From Pedosphaera sp. (GTDB taxonomy: Bacteria; Verrucomicrobiota; Verrucomicrobiia; Limisphaerales; UBA9464): 64,000 nucleotides of DNA. The first letter of the stretch is position 1; the number at the start of each line of letters is the position of its first letter. Where the stretch lies: the NCBI GenBank assembly GCA_009695205.1, contig SIBK01000013.1, forward strand, positions 1-64,000, read 5' to 3'. Made by a program: the position numbers and the translations under genes. Under the pieces are notes generated by a model. It was given only the letters and a program-made list of their open reading frames with translations. It did not search any database and was not told the DNA's origin. Positions 53,496 to 62,559 of this stretch are shown piece by piece.

Positions 53496-54470
53496 ATGTC
53501 GCAAACGAATATCCAAATCACCGAGCAATGGCCGCGGCTCTCCGTGGTGATGCCGAACTATAACCATGGCCGCTATCTGCCCACGTCCGTCGGCGCGTTG
53601 CTCGCGCAGTCTGTCCAACCGGATGAAATTATTGTCGTGGACGACGCTTCGACGGACGACAGCCTCGAAATTCTCGGCGCGCTCGCGCGCCAGCACCCCC
53701 ATCTCAAAGTCGTGCGCAACGAGCGGAACCAGGGTGTCTTGCCGACAGTCAACCGCGGGTTCCATCTCTCGACGGGCGATGTGATTTTCTTTCCCGGCGC
53801 CGATGACGAAGTGCGGCCGGGGTTCATCGAAGCCTCAATGAAGCTCTGGGCGCAGCGGCCCGAAGCGGCCTTAAGTTGCACCGCGAGCGAATGGTGCGAT
53901 GTGGCTGCGGGCCTGCGATGGTTGATGGCGGCGGACATGGCCGACCAGCCTGGATACCTCTCCCCCGACGATCTCGTCCGACTGAGCCGACAGCGCAAAC
54001 TGCTTGTCGTCGCGCACTCGGCGATTTACCGGCGCGAGCCAATGGCTGCCGCGGGCTTGTTCATTGAGGACCTGCGTTGGCACTCCGACTGGTTCCTCTG
54101 CTACTCGACGGCGTTCCGGCACGGAATCCTCTATCACCCCGAGCCGTTCTCGGTCGTCAATATGCATGCGAGCTCCTTTTACGGCGGTCGTAATCCCGTG
54201 GAGCACGAGCGCGTGCTGCTGGGCATCCTCGAAAATCTCACCTCGCCGAAGTTTGCGGATATTGCGGATCGGGTGCGTGACAGCGCGGTCCTAGGCGTGT
54301 TCGGCTCCGACGTGGTGAAGCTTTTGAGGCGGCATCCCGAACACCAGTGGTTTCTCACACCGTGGTTGCGATTCATCGCGCTGCGCCGGGGCATTGAGTT
54401 GACAGGCAAGAAGATTCTTCCAAGCGTGCTGAAGCGACTCGTGCTGAAACTGCTTTATCGTGGCAAATGA
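53496..54470 (+). CDS. glycosyltransferase family 2
   Basis: A 324-residue GT-A transferase: LSVVMPNYNHGRYLPTSVGA, VVDDASTDDSLEIL and the DxD-like FFPGADDEVRPGFIEA. The soluble protein probably adds one sugar to the lipid-linked repeat unit in the cytoplasm. Start with GAAAGGA just before. Confidence 0.88.
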   Translation: MSQTNIQITEQWPRLSVVMPNYNHGRYLPTSVGALLAQSVQPDEIIVVDDASTDDSLEILGALARQHPHLKVVRNERNQGVLPTVNRGFHLSTGDVIFFPGADDEVRPGFIEASMKLWAQRPEAALSCTASEWCDVAAGLRWLMAADMADQPGYLSPDDLVRLSRQRKLLVVAHSAIYRREPMAAAGLFIEDLRWHSDWFLCYSTAFRHGILYHPEPFSVVNMHASSFYGGRNPVEHERVLLGILENLTSPKFADIADRVRDSAVLGVFGSDVVKLLRRHPEHQWFLTPWLRFIALRRGIELTGKKILPSVLKRLVLKLLYRGK

Positions 54471-54488
54471 GATCCTCGCTCAACGGTT

Positions 54489-55400
54489 ATGAGTTCCCCA
54501 ATACTATCAATCCACATTCCTACTCGCAATCGGTCGGGTCTCCTGAGGGATCTTTTGGTCTCCCTGGAGCGGGAGATTCGGACTGCCGGCCTAGGCGCTG
54601 AGACCGTGTGTGTCGAGATTTCCGACAACGCCTCGGAAGACGCCACATCCGCCATAGCGGAGGAATTCGTCAGACGGCTGCCACACTTCACCTATTTTCG
54701 CAACCCAACCAACGTCGGAGCGAGCCGCAATGTGATTGGCTGTGTGCGGCGGTGTCGGGCCGAGTATTGTTGGTGCATTGGTGACGACGAAGTGTTGGCA
54801 GAGCACGCGCTTCAGGTGCTCTTGGAGATGCTCGCGAATCACAAGCCCGCCTGGTACGCGCATTATCCAGGGTATGAGTATGGAAAGCGCCTTGGATTGC
54901 CCGCTCATTTCAACAATGTGGACGAATTTGTTCGTGCGGCGGCAGAAAAATCCCCGGACGTATTGATCACTGCGGGGACGATCTCACTGAACACCTTTCG
55001 CACGGGTTTATTTGACATTGGGCTTGCAGAGTCTCTTGCCGACACGAGTTCTTATGCGCATTGGTTTGCGTTGATGAAGGGATTGCAGAGCAAGGGTGGA
55101 TCCATCGTATTTGGGGACATTCACACCGTATTAGTTCGGGCTGAACGTCCCGCTCCATCCGACAACGAACTCCCTCCGAATTCCGATGCCAATTGGCGGG
55201 CGTGTTTGGTCTGGTTGAAAAGCGAGTTCCACCTGCCGGATTTGGATCCGGACATCCAGTCAAGGCTCATTTCCCGCGACTGGATGCGGCAAGTGTTTCA
55301 GAGTCCCTTGAAAACATTCCGAAACAACTACCGATTGTTCCTCATTCCTGGAACGTATCCACGAATCGTTAGGCGACTCTGGTATTTCATCAAACCCTGA
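54489..55400 (+). CDS. glycosyltransferase family 2
   Basis: A 303-residue GT-A transferase: LSIHIPTRNRSGLLRDLLVS, VEISDNASEDATS, NPTNVGASRNV and WCIGDDEVLAEHALQ (DD motif). It follows the other GT2 after 18 bp and ends the plus-strand block. Confidence 0.87.
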   Translation: MSSPILSIHIPTRNRSGLLRDLLVSLEREIRTAGLGAETVCVEISDNASEDATSAIAEEFVRRLPHFTYFRNPTNVGASRNVIGCVRRCRAEYCWCIGDDEVLAEHALQVLLEMLANHKPAWYAHYPGYEYGKRLGLPAHFNNVDEFVRAAAEKSPDVLITAGTISLNTFRTGLFDIGLAESLADTSSYAHWFALMKGLQSKGGSIVFGDIHTVLVRAERPAPSDNELPPNSDANWRACLVWLKSEFHLPDLDPDIQSRLISRDWMRQVFQSPLKTFRNNYRLFLIPGTYPRIVRRLWYFIKP

Positions 55401-55464
55401 GACGGCCAAAATTGTCGGAGCCTTGACTTCGGTCGGTTCGACAGATCGAATCACAATCGGCATT

Positions 55465-55486
55465 CCGCCGCGCAACCGCGCGGTGG
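55465..55486. terminator. possible hairpin between converging blocks
   Basis: CCGCCGCG (55465-55472) pairs with CGCGGTGG (55479-55486), one G-T pair. It lies between the two convergent operons. There is no T-run on either side, so its role in termination is doubtful. Confidence 0.3.
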
Positions 55487-55509
55487 ATTGTCACGTCATA
55501 CATGGAGGT

Positions 55510-57339
55510 TCAGGGGCGGATTAATTCAGACTTGGGATGAATGCCTCCCCGCATCGCATCCCTGAGGACCTGCTTGGGAAGAAGTGGGGACAAATCTTCC
55601 AAAGGGGGTGACACCAAACTGCCATCGGCTTGGGGGGCGAGCGAGAGCTTAGGGACGAAGAGTTGTTCGGGATGCATAAATACTTCACAAATGGCTGGCC
55701 CCGCATGGTTTTGAAATTCAGGCATCACCCGGTCAAAGTCCTCCCAAGTCCGTATCTGCCATGTCGGCATGTCAAACGCCTTTCCAACCTTGCTAAAATC
55801 AGGACAACTGACTCCGGATTTTTTGTCCGTGCCGGAGTAGCGGCCACCGAGAATGGCGTTCTGCGTATGCTTGATCATGAGGTAGCCGTCGTTATTAAAA
55901 ATAATGATTTTGACGGGCAACGCGTGGTGCGCGATTGTCTGCAATTCTTGGAGGTTTAGCATCATCCCGCCATCGCAGTTTAGGCAAAGCACCTCACCGC
56001 GATCCCGCGCGAATGAGACGCCAATGGCCGCCGGCAAGCCATAGCCCATTTCGCCGAGTCCCAGCGAGGTCATCAGCCGCTGTCCGTTCCGGATGCGAAG
56101 GACTTGGTGGCCGCTCAGCAACGCAGTGCCCATGTCGGTGACGATGAACTGGTTGGGTTTGAGATGTGCGTTGAGTCGATCCATGAAGGCGTAAGAGTTG
56201 ATGAATCCGCCCAGATCCGTGTGCTCCTCGGCCACCCATGGGAATTCATTCCGATATTTCTGGCATTGCGTGAGCCACGCTGCTGGGCGCGGGACGGGCA
56301 TGCGGTGTGCCAGTTGTAGGAGGTCGGTGATAAACGCGCGCGCGTCGGAACAGATGGGGTGATTAAACCGTTCCGAATGTTTCTCCAACTCACTCGGGTC
56401 AATATCCACCACAGCCATTTTTGCGCCTCGCGCCAACTCGTTCGTGTCGTAGCCGATCTGGGGAATTGCGAGGCGCGTGCCGATTGCAAGGACGTAGTCC
56501 GCGTTCTGCAGGACGAAGTTCGCACACCGCTGTCCATAAACCCCAGCCCGGCCGAACAAGAGCGGGTGGTTTGAGTTCACCATGTCAATGCCCGACCAAC
56601 TGACAAGGTAGGCGGCGGGCAGACGCTCGAGCAATTCGGACAGCAAACTCTCGCCGCCCGCCATGCGGATGCCGTGGCCGAGCCAGACGACCGGCCGTTG
56701 CGCTGCGCGCAGGTCCGAGAGGACTTGTTGAACATCCAGCGTAAGACGTGAAGCGGAAGTGGAATCCTTGACGCGCAGCTCAGCGGGATCAAAAACCACG
56801 AGGTCAGTCTCCTCCACCGTCGAGGACTGGATGTTCATCGGCACATCGATCCAACACGGCCCAGGGCGGCCCGAGCCTGCGATGAAATGCGCCTTCTCGA
56901 GTTCAAACAACACGTGCTTCGGATCCATCACGCGCGCGGCGTATTTGGTGATCTTGCTTACCATAAACGTGCTGTCGTAACCCTGCACGCCATACATGCG
57001 TGTTTGATTGTCGGGGCGGATGTATTTAGAGTTCTCGTTGCCGGAAATAACGAGGCCTGGGATCGAATCGGCCCACGCGCTGAGAACTCCGGTGATGCCG
57101 TTGGAAGAGCCGGCACCCGTGGTGAGGATTGTGGCGGTGATGACACCCCGCGTGCGGAAATAGGTCTGCATCGCCATCGTGCCGGCTTGTTCATGGTGCA
57201 CGCAAACGAGTTCAATGTCAGGGTGTTGATAGACGGAATCGAAAATGTGGGCGTTGCCGGCGCCGACAATTCCAAAAACATGTTTCATCCCCTTCCGGAC
57301 AAGAAAGGAGGCTATAAGATCACTTACTTTGATTTTCAC
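55510..57339 (-). CDS. ThDP-dependent enzyme, acetolactate synthase-like
   Basis: A 609-residue three-domain ThDP enzyme: catalytic Glu50 in LVCVHHEQAGTMAMQ, a TTGAGSSNGITGVLSAWADS segment, a central domain, and the ThDP/Mg motif CLNCDGGMMLNLQELQTIA ending in IIFNNDGYLM. It is last in the minus block that starts with rfbH. YerE, of this superfamily, adds a pyruvate-derived two-carbon unit to CDP-4-keto-3,6-dideoxyglucose in yersiniose synthesis. By analogy this enzyme may attach a carbon branch to the ketosugar made by RfbH. Ordinary acetolactate synthase is less likely, given context and the absence of a small subunit gene. Confidence 0.8.
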   Translation of the reverse strand: MKIKVSDLIASFLVRKGMKHVFGIVGAGNAHIFDSVYQHPDIELVCVHHEQAGTMAMQTYFRTRGVITATILTTGAGSSNGITGVLSAWADSIPGLVISGNENSKYIRPDNQTRMYGVQGYDSTFMVSKITKYAARVMDPKHVLFELEKAHFIAGSGRPGPCWIDVPMNIQSSTVEETDLVVFDPAELRVKDSTSASRLTLDVQQVLSDLRAAQRPVVWLGHGIRMAGGESLLSELLERLPAAYLVSWSGIDMVNSNHPLLFGRAGVYGQRCANFVLQNADYVLAIGTRLAIPQIGYDTNELARGAKMAVVDIDPSELEKHSERFNHPICSDARAFITDLLQLAHRMPVPRPAAWLTQCQKYRNEFPWVAEEHTDLGGFINSYAFMDRLNAHLKPNQFIVTDMGTALLSGHQVLRIRNGQRLMTSLGLGEMGYGLPAAIGVSFARDRGEVLCLNCDGGMMLNLQELQTIAHHALPVKIIIFNNDGYLMIKHTQNAILGGRYSGTDKKSGVSCPDFSKVGKAFDMPTWQIRTWEDFDRVMPEFQNHAGPAICEVFMHPEQLFVPKLSLAPQADGSLVSPPLEDLSPLLPKQVLRDAMRGGIHPKSELIRP

Positions 57340-57348
57340 AGTAGGGAC

Positions 57349-58404
57349 TCAAGAAATCTCCGGAGCACGGTGCCAGTTAATGGTTCGTTGAATAGCGTCG
57401 GCGAGCGGAACCGTGAGTTGAACCCCAAGCTCACGGCGCGCCTTTTCCACACACGGCACCAAGCGCGTCGTCCCGTGGTCCGATTGGCCCACTCGCGTCA
57501 GGATGTCCGGCGGTGGTGTAAAATGCTGGGTGATCATTTTCGCAAGGGAGAGCAAATCCACCGGTTCCGGGCTGCCAATATTGTAGGCATGTCGCGCCTG
57601 ACCGCACGCGAGGGCTGCCAGGATCCAGTAGGCAAAATCACTGGCATACAAAAGGCTGCGGACCGTTGAGCCGTCTCCCATGATCTTGATGGGCCGGCCC
57701 GCGAGGGTGTCGCGGATAAAATCCGTGACCGCCCAGGGAAGTGCCAGTGACTGGTAGGGACCGACGAACGCAAAGGGGCGCGCGATAACGAGCGGGACTT
57801 TCGTTTCGCTCACGAAGGATGCAGCGAAAGCCTCGGAGAATCGTTTGGATTCGGAATAGATTGCATTCGGGTTATCGCAAGGAAACCCGTTCGATGATTC
57901 TTCCTTGATGCGCTCCACGGCTAGGGACTGCGGGCCATAGACGAGGCCCGAACTGACAAGCAGGAGGTTTCTCAGATCTTCCAACAGGCATGCAGCCCGT
58001 AGGAGCCGGATCGTTCCCAAGCTGTTGACTTCGCCCACCGCCGTCGGGTTTGAGGCGAAAAGCCGTCGGTCGGTCAGCGCCGCAGCGTGAATGATGTACT
58101 GGGTCTCGCGAGGCAACTCTGTCAAGAATCGGATGTCGCCTTCCAAAAAGCGAAATGCTTTGCACGATCCCAGATGCCTGTGGCGCCGGATGAAATCGGG
58201 GGCCGAGCGGCTGTAGATGGCAACCCGTATGTCGAACTGGTGCTCGGCGTTGAGAGCGGAGATCAATTCCAGCAGCCATGTGCCAAGAAATCCCGTGCCG
58301 CCTGAAATGAAAATGGTGGTTCCAGCCAGCGGCTTGAGCCGTTCTGTGCGCCCATCCAGCACGGCTGCCGTGTCGCTCCTGACTTGTTCCAGTCGGCTTT
58401 TCAT
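57349..58404 (-). CDS. NAD-dependent epimerase/reductase
   Basis: A 351-residue extended SDR: TTIFISGGTGFLGTWLLELI, IIHAAALTDRRLF, VSSGLVYGP, catalytic YSESK and RPFAFVGPYQSLALPWAV. The C-terminal part has GDGSTVRSLLYASD. It could reduce or epimerise a keto group in the branched-sugar pathway. 10 bp from the ThDP gene. Confidence 0.83.
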   Translation of the reverse strand: MKSRLEQVRSDTAAVLDGRTERLKPLAGTTIFISGGTGFLGTWLLELISALNAEHQFDIRVAIYSRSAPDFIRRHRHLGSCKAFRFLEGDIRFLTELPRETQYIIHAAALTDRRLFASNPTAVGEVNSLGTIRLLRAACLLEDLRNLLLVSSGLVYGPQSLAVERIKEESSNGFPCDNPNAIYSESKRFSEAFAASFVSETKVPLVIARPFAFVGPYQSLALPWAVTDFIRDTLAGRPIKIMGDGSTVRSLLYASDFAYWILAALACGQARHAYNIGSPEPVDLLSLAKMITQHFTPPPDILTRVGQSDHGTTRLVPCVEKARRELGVQLTVPLADAIQRTINWHRAPEIS

Positions 58405-58413
58405 AAAATAAGG

Positions 58414-59451
58414 TCAAGGGTGTTGATTGGCGCCAGCTTGCTTCTGTCGAGCGGCCAGCTCGTTGGCTACTTCCAGTATCAAATCTTCTTGGCCGCCGAC
58501 GACCTTGCGTTTGCCCAGTTCGACAAAAACATCGCGCGGATCAACGCCCATCTGTTTGGCGGCGCGTTGGACAGGCTTTGCGAAGCCGGAAAAGACGCCC
58601 GCCAGTCCGCTGACAATGGTAATGGAGTTTGAAACAGGCAGGTTTTCCGAAAATATCTCCTCGGCTAGTTCACCCGCGTCCAGCACTTTGTAAAGATCCG
58701 CCCGGCAATTATAACCCAGCCGACGCATCGCTGCGACGATGAGTTCTAGCGGGGCGTTGCCTGCGCCCGCGCCGAAACCGCGCGCGGTGCCGTCCAGGAT
58801 GCGTGCGCCGACTTCTAGGGCGGCGAGGGAGTTGGCGACTCCGAGGCCGAGATTGTTGTGGGCGTGAAATCCGACGGGCACCTCCAGTTTGTCCGCGAGA
58901 AGGCCAATTTTTTGTCTTATATCGTCGGGAACAGCCGCTCCTGCGGAGTCCATCAGCATGATGCCTTGCGCACCGTAGGATTCCATTTTCTTGCTTTCCT
59001 CCAGCAACACATCCTTCGAGGCCATATGCGTCATCATGAGCACGCCCCAGGCTTCCTTGCCCGCGTTGCGGACATAGGAAATATGGCACTGAGTCAGGTC
59101 GGCTTCCGTGCAATGGGCGCCGACGCGGAACAAATCCACGCCGATTTCCATGGCATTTGTGATTTCGCGTTTGGCGGTGGCGAATCCGGGCATGACATGA
59201 ACGCTGAGCCCGGTCGCCTTTAAGCACGCTTTGGCCGCTCGCAACATCTCCTGCTCCGGAACAAGACTGAGACCGACTTGAAGGGAAGACGCCCCCAACC
59301 CATTGCCGTGGCCGACTTCCAGATAATCCACACCTGCTGCTTCCGCTGCGGTGGCGTAGCGACGGATCTGATGAACGCTGATCTGGTGGCTGCACGCGTG
59401 AGAGCCGTCTCGTAACGTAGGGTCGGTAAGAAGGATGCGCTGGCTTCTCAT
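58414..59451 (-). CDS. 4-hydroxy-2-oxovalerate aldolase homologue (DmpG-like)
   Basis: A 345-residue DRE-TIM aldolase: DPTLRDGSHACSHQIS with the catalytic Arg and metal Asp, HCTEADLTQCHISYVR, and the metal His pair in GFHAHNNLGLGVANS; the C-terminal KRKVVGGQEDLILEVA is as in DmpG. DmpG splits 4-hydroxy-2-oxopentanoate to pyruvate and acetaldehyde, which is channelled to DmpF. Here it is followed on the operon by sugar genes and lacks other catechol meta-cleavage genes, so a biosynthetic, aldol-forming role is inferred. Confidence 0.87.
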   Translation of the reverse strand: MRSQRILLTDPTLRDGSHACSHQISVHQIRRYATAAEAAGVDYLEVGHGNGLGASSLQVGLSLVPEQEMLRAAKACLKATGLSVHVMPGFATAKREITNAMEIGVDLFRVGAHCTEADLTQCHISYVRNAGKEAWGVLMMTHMASKDVLLEESKKMESYGAQGIMLMDSAGAAVPDDIRQKIGLLADKLEVPVGFHAHNNLGLGVANSLAALEVGARILDGTARGFGAGAGNAPLELIVAAMRRLGYNCRADLYKVLDAGELAEEIFSENLPVSNSITIVSGLAGVFSGFAKPVQRAAKQMGVDPRDVFVELGKRKVVGGQEDLILEVANELAARQKQAGANQHP

Positions 59452-59481
59452 AGGCGTGGGGTGGGGGGACTCATGGGCTCG

Positions 59482-60357
59482 TTAGGCGGCGCCTCTCTTG
59501 ATGGCGTGGGCTTCTGCAATAGCGATGGCCGCGCAGTTGATTATGTCAAGGTTGCCGGCGTACTTTGGGAGATAATCGCCATGACCTTCCACGCGCACCA
59601 TGACCACCAGGCGGTTGCTTTCAATCATCGGAGGGAGGATCAACTGGTAGCCCGGCACATACCTCTGGATCTTCTTTACAACGGACGCCACAGCCATTCG
59701 CGTTTTGGGCAGGTTCGGCTCCTTTAGCATGGCCAGTACTGTGGTCTGCATGTGGACGCAGGGTTGGGCGGGGTTCAGGTTCAGAATCGCCTTGACCGCG
59801 GGGCATCGAGAAAAGGTTTGGAGGCCCTCCTCCGTGGTCATCAGGTATTCGTCCAAATTGATGCGGGTGGCGGGGCCGGCGCTGCGCGACGCGATGCTGG
59901 AAATTGTTTCAATGTATTCGACTTGAGGATTGGTTTGAGCGATGGCAAAGGCGATCGGGATGGAAGCTTGCCCGCCGCAACTGACCATGTTTACATTGGG
60001 TTCCTCGAGGCATGCTTCAAGGTTGACGGCTGGGACGCACAGTTTCCCTACTTTGGCGGGAGTCAGATCCACCGCAACCAGGCCGAGTTCGCGGAGTACC
60101 GGGGCGTGACGCAGGTGGTCGTGGGCGGAGGTTGCATCAAATACGAGATCAAGTTCTGCACGGTGATCGTGGATAGCCTGGAGGCTCTGCGCTGAAACCG
60201 GAACGCCGAGCTGATTGGCCTTCAGCATGCCGGGAGACGCTAGATTTCGTCCGGCGAAAAGGCGGCATTCGAGCAATCGAGAACGAACCACTTTTATCAG
60301 TAGATCCGTTCCGATGTTGCCCGTGCCAAGGATAGCAACTTTCAGTCTATTGCTCAT
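59482..60357 (-). CDS. acylating acetaldehyde dehydrogenase homologue (DmpF-like)
   Basis: A 291-residue protein: VAILGTGNIGTDLLIKVVRS, FDATSAHDHLRHAP, the catalytic Cys in NMVSCGGQASIPIAFA and SIASRSAGPATRINLDEY. In DmpFG it oxidises channelled acetaldehyde to acetyl-CoA; the reaction is reversible. Its gene lies directly before the dmpG-like gene, so a DmpFG-like complex is likely. In a polysaccharide locus it may run toward acetaldehyde. Confidence 0.87.
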   Translation of the reverse strand: MSNRLKVAILGTGNIGTDLLIKVVRSRLLECRLFAGRNLASPGMLKANQLGVPVSAQSLQAIHDHRAELDLVFDATSAHDHLRHAPVLRELGLVAVDLTPAKVGKLCVPAVNLEACLEEPNVNMVSCGGQASIPIAFAIAQTNPQVEYIETISSIASRSAGPATRINLDEYLMTTEEGLQTFSRCPAVKAILNLNPAQPCVHMQTTVLAMLKEPNLPKTRMAVASVVKKIQRYVPGYQLILPPMIESNRLVVMVRVEGHGDYLPKYAGNLDIINCAAIAIAEAHAIKRGAA

Positions 60358-60514
60358 TCAAATCAAGCATTTGCCCGGCCTTCAACTACCGATGCGAGTC
60401 CGTGCAGCAACGCTTGCTGGTATCACATGGAAAGGACTCTGAATGGACTGCGTTCAAAGTCCACAGCATTCAAGACCAGGAAAGGCGTTTGAACACCCGG
60501 TTGGGCCATGTGCC

Positions 60515-61435
60515 TTACGTCAGCGCTACTATTTTTGAAGCGTGCGCCGCTCCGTGAAGAAAGAAGAAATTTGTTTCCGATGTGTTCTCATCCATGGCCT
60601 TTAATTCGGTGAGCCTGCCCTCCCTACCCACGAAGCAGCGGTATCCCAGACCGGCCATGAATTCGATAATCTGGTTGGGGTGGTAGTTAAATTTTGCCGC
60701 CCATTTGCGGAGCATTTCCGTAAAAACGATGGGCTTAAGTTGCCTCAGGGTCTCGGCACCCCCGTTCAGCACCATCAGCTCAGCCCCCTCCACATCGCAC
60801 TTAATAAGGTCAACATGAACGCCGGTTCTTGCCACAAAACTGTCCAAACGCTGCACGGCACACTCCACTTTCCACGCCACGCCGCTTCCTTGTAGATCCA
60901 CAGCCGACGCCCCGCCTGATCCGCGCGGGTCGAAATAGAATGTCAACAGGCCTTCCCTGTCGGAGAACCCGAAGTTATGGGGACGCACCGAAGTCGCCTG
61001 GTTTAGGGTAATGTTTGCCTGAAGTTGGGCGAATGTGGCTGGAATGGGCTCGAACGCATAAATGGTCGTGCCGGGAAACGCTTTGGCGAAATTCAATGAA
61101 TACCATCCGATATTCGCGCCGATATCAAAAATGCTCATGTGATCCTCCAAGAGGCGGAATAAGAGAGTCGAATCCGCCTTCTCATAGGCGCCAAAATTCA
61201 GGATTTCTATGGGTGCAATTCGTTGGTCGGTTTTGTCGCATAGTATCTTGATCCCGGTTTTCCGTGTTTCCATGATCACTTGCCCATCTAAGATATCGAT
61301 TTGGCCAATCTCTGTTCCCTTGAGGAATTCAGCATACTCAAACAGCTGTGAATGCAGGCGGTGCATCGCTTCGATGTACTGCTGTTTGTTGATGATGTTG
61401 GATCGAAATGCAGCTTGTACTTCAAACAGGTTCAT
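60515..61435 (-). CDS. FkbM family methyltransferase
   Basis: A 306-residue protein: motif I SIFDIGANIGWYSLNFAKA, FEPIPATFAQLQANI, LIKCDVEGAELMVLNGG and PIVFTEMLRKW, typical of FkbM O-methyltransferases. Its start overlaps the stop of the epimerase gene upstream (ATGA at 61432-61435). It likely O-methylates the special sugar or the growing glycan. Confidence 0.87.
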   Translation of the reverse strand: MNLFEVQAAFRSNIINKQQYIEAMHRLHSQLFEYAEFLKGTEIGQIDILDGQVIMETRKTGIKILCDKTDQRIAPIEILNFGAYEKADSTLLFRLLEDHMSIFDIGANIGWYSLNFAKAFPGTTIYAFEPIPATFAQLQANITLNQATSVRPHNFGFSDREGLLTFYFDPRGSGGASAVDLQGSGVAWKVECAVQRLDSFVARTGVHVDLIKCDVEGAELMVLNGGAETLRQLKPIVFTEMLRKWAAKFNYHPNQIIEFMAGLGYRCFVGREGRLTELKAMDENTSETNFFFLHGAAHASKIVALT

Positions 61436-62523
61436 AAAAAACTTTGTATAGTTCGCTTGAATCCCTCATCCACCGATACGATAGGTTCCCAGCCAAGCTG
61501 TCGGATTTTAAAAATATCAGGGCAATTCCTCACGATTTTGCTCTTCAAATAATCCGGAGACTGGGCGGCTTCATTTTGGACGACATCCAACCGTTTGTCG
61601 GGGTGTAGCCTGACAAGCAGGTGAGCCAGATCGCGGATGGTCAACTCCCCTCGATCGTTGCCAACATTATAGGCCTGTCCAATTTCCCCCCTCAACAGCA
61701 CGGTGAAAAATCCAAGAACGGCGTCCGACAGATAGCAAAACGCTCGCATCGCGGAGCCGTCGCTTTTCATCACGATGTTACGGTGATTCACGACGTCGGC
61801 CACAAAATCCGAGAATACACGCCCGTCATCGAGTCGCATGCCCGGCCCATAGGTGTGGAAGGGTCGAACTATTTTGGATGGGACGCCGTATTGATGGGCC
61901 CAAGCCACACACATCGTTTCACCCATGCGTTTGCTTTCCGCATAGCAGGAACGGACGTCGGTGGGGTCGATGTATCCATACGTATCTTCCTGGGTAGGAA
62001 CCTGGGTGGAGTCAAGCCGTCCATAAACCTCTCCGCTGCTAAAGAAAAGAAACGCTTCCGGCTGCTTTTCCCTCGCAAGATTCAGCAGGTGGAGGGTTCC
62101 CAAGACATTGGCTGACAGTGTTCCGACGGGGTCGGTGCGGAAAAAGTTTGGACTCGCCTGACTCGCGGCATGAATGATGAAGTGAATGTCCTGGCGGATT
62201 GCGGCAGGCTGGCAAACGTCCTGGACGAGAAACTGAAGATCCGTCCTCCCTTGGTACGCGGAGAATCGCTTGAGCGCACGCTCCCGGTTTCGCACCAAAG
62301 CGATGACTGTGGCGGGATTTGAATTGTTCTCGTGTTCATTCAGATAGAGCACGGCTTCGACCATGTAGGCAGGCAGAAAACCGTTGGCGCCGGAGACGAG
62401 CAGGGTCTTTCCTGCGAGGGTTGCCCAAGGGAGCGTGGCGGCGGCAATCCAAGCAAGATCCGCCTCAATCTCGGGTCGTCTTGCCGTGGGACCTGAGTTC
62501 AAACTCTTAGCGCTGTCGCTCAT
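61432..62523 (-). CDS. NAD-dependent epimerase/dehydratase
   Basis: A 363-residue extended SDR with a ~40-residue N-terminal extension, then KTLLVSGANGFLPAYMVEAV, IIHAASQASPNFF, FFSSGEVYGRLD, YAESK and RPFHTYGPGMRLDDGRVF. The end (FKIRQLGWEPIVSVDEGFKR) is like UDP-glucuronate decarboxylase relatives. Second gene of the rfbH block; may reduce or epimerise the ketosugar. Confidence 0.83.
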   Translation of the reverse strand: MSDSAKSLNSGPTARRPEIEADLAWIAAATLPWATLAGKTLLVSGANGFLPAYMVEAVLYLNEHENNSNPATVIALVRNRERALKRFSAYQGRTDLQFLVQDVCQPAAIRQDIHFIIHAASQASPNFFRTDPVGTLSANVLGTLHLLNLAREKQPEAFLFFSSGEVYGRLDSTQVPTQEDTYGYIDPTDVRSCYAESKRMGETMCVAWAHQYGVPSKIVRPFHTYGPGMRLDDGRVFSDFVADVVNHRNIVMKSDGSAMRAFCYLSDAVLGFFTVLLRGEIGQAYNVGNDRGELTIRDLAHLLVRLHPDKRLDVVQNEAAQSPDYLKSKIVRNCPDIFKIRQLGWEPIVSVDEGFKRTIQSFL

Positions 62524-62559
62524 GGGCTCCTTGCGAAATTATGGGCCGCGGCTGTCGCG

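Noticed and set aside
53354..53563. Plus-strand frame of 69 codons between methyltransferase and glycosyltransferase
   Set aside because: Overlaps the glycosyltransferase start, which has a good ribosome site; no family seen.
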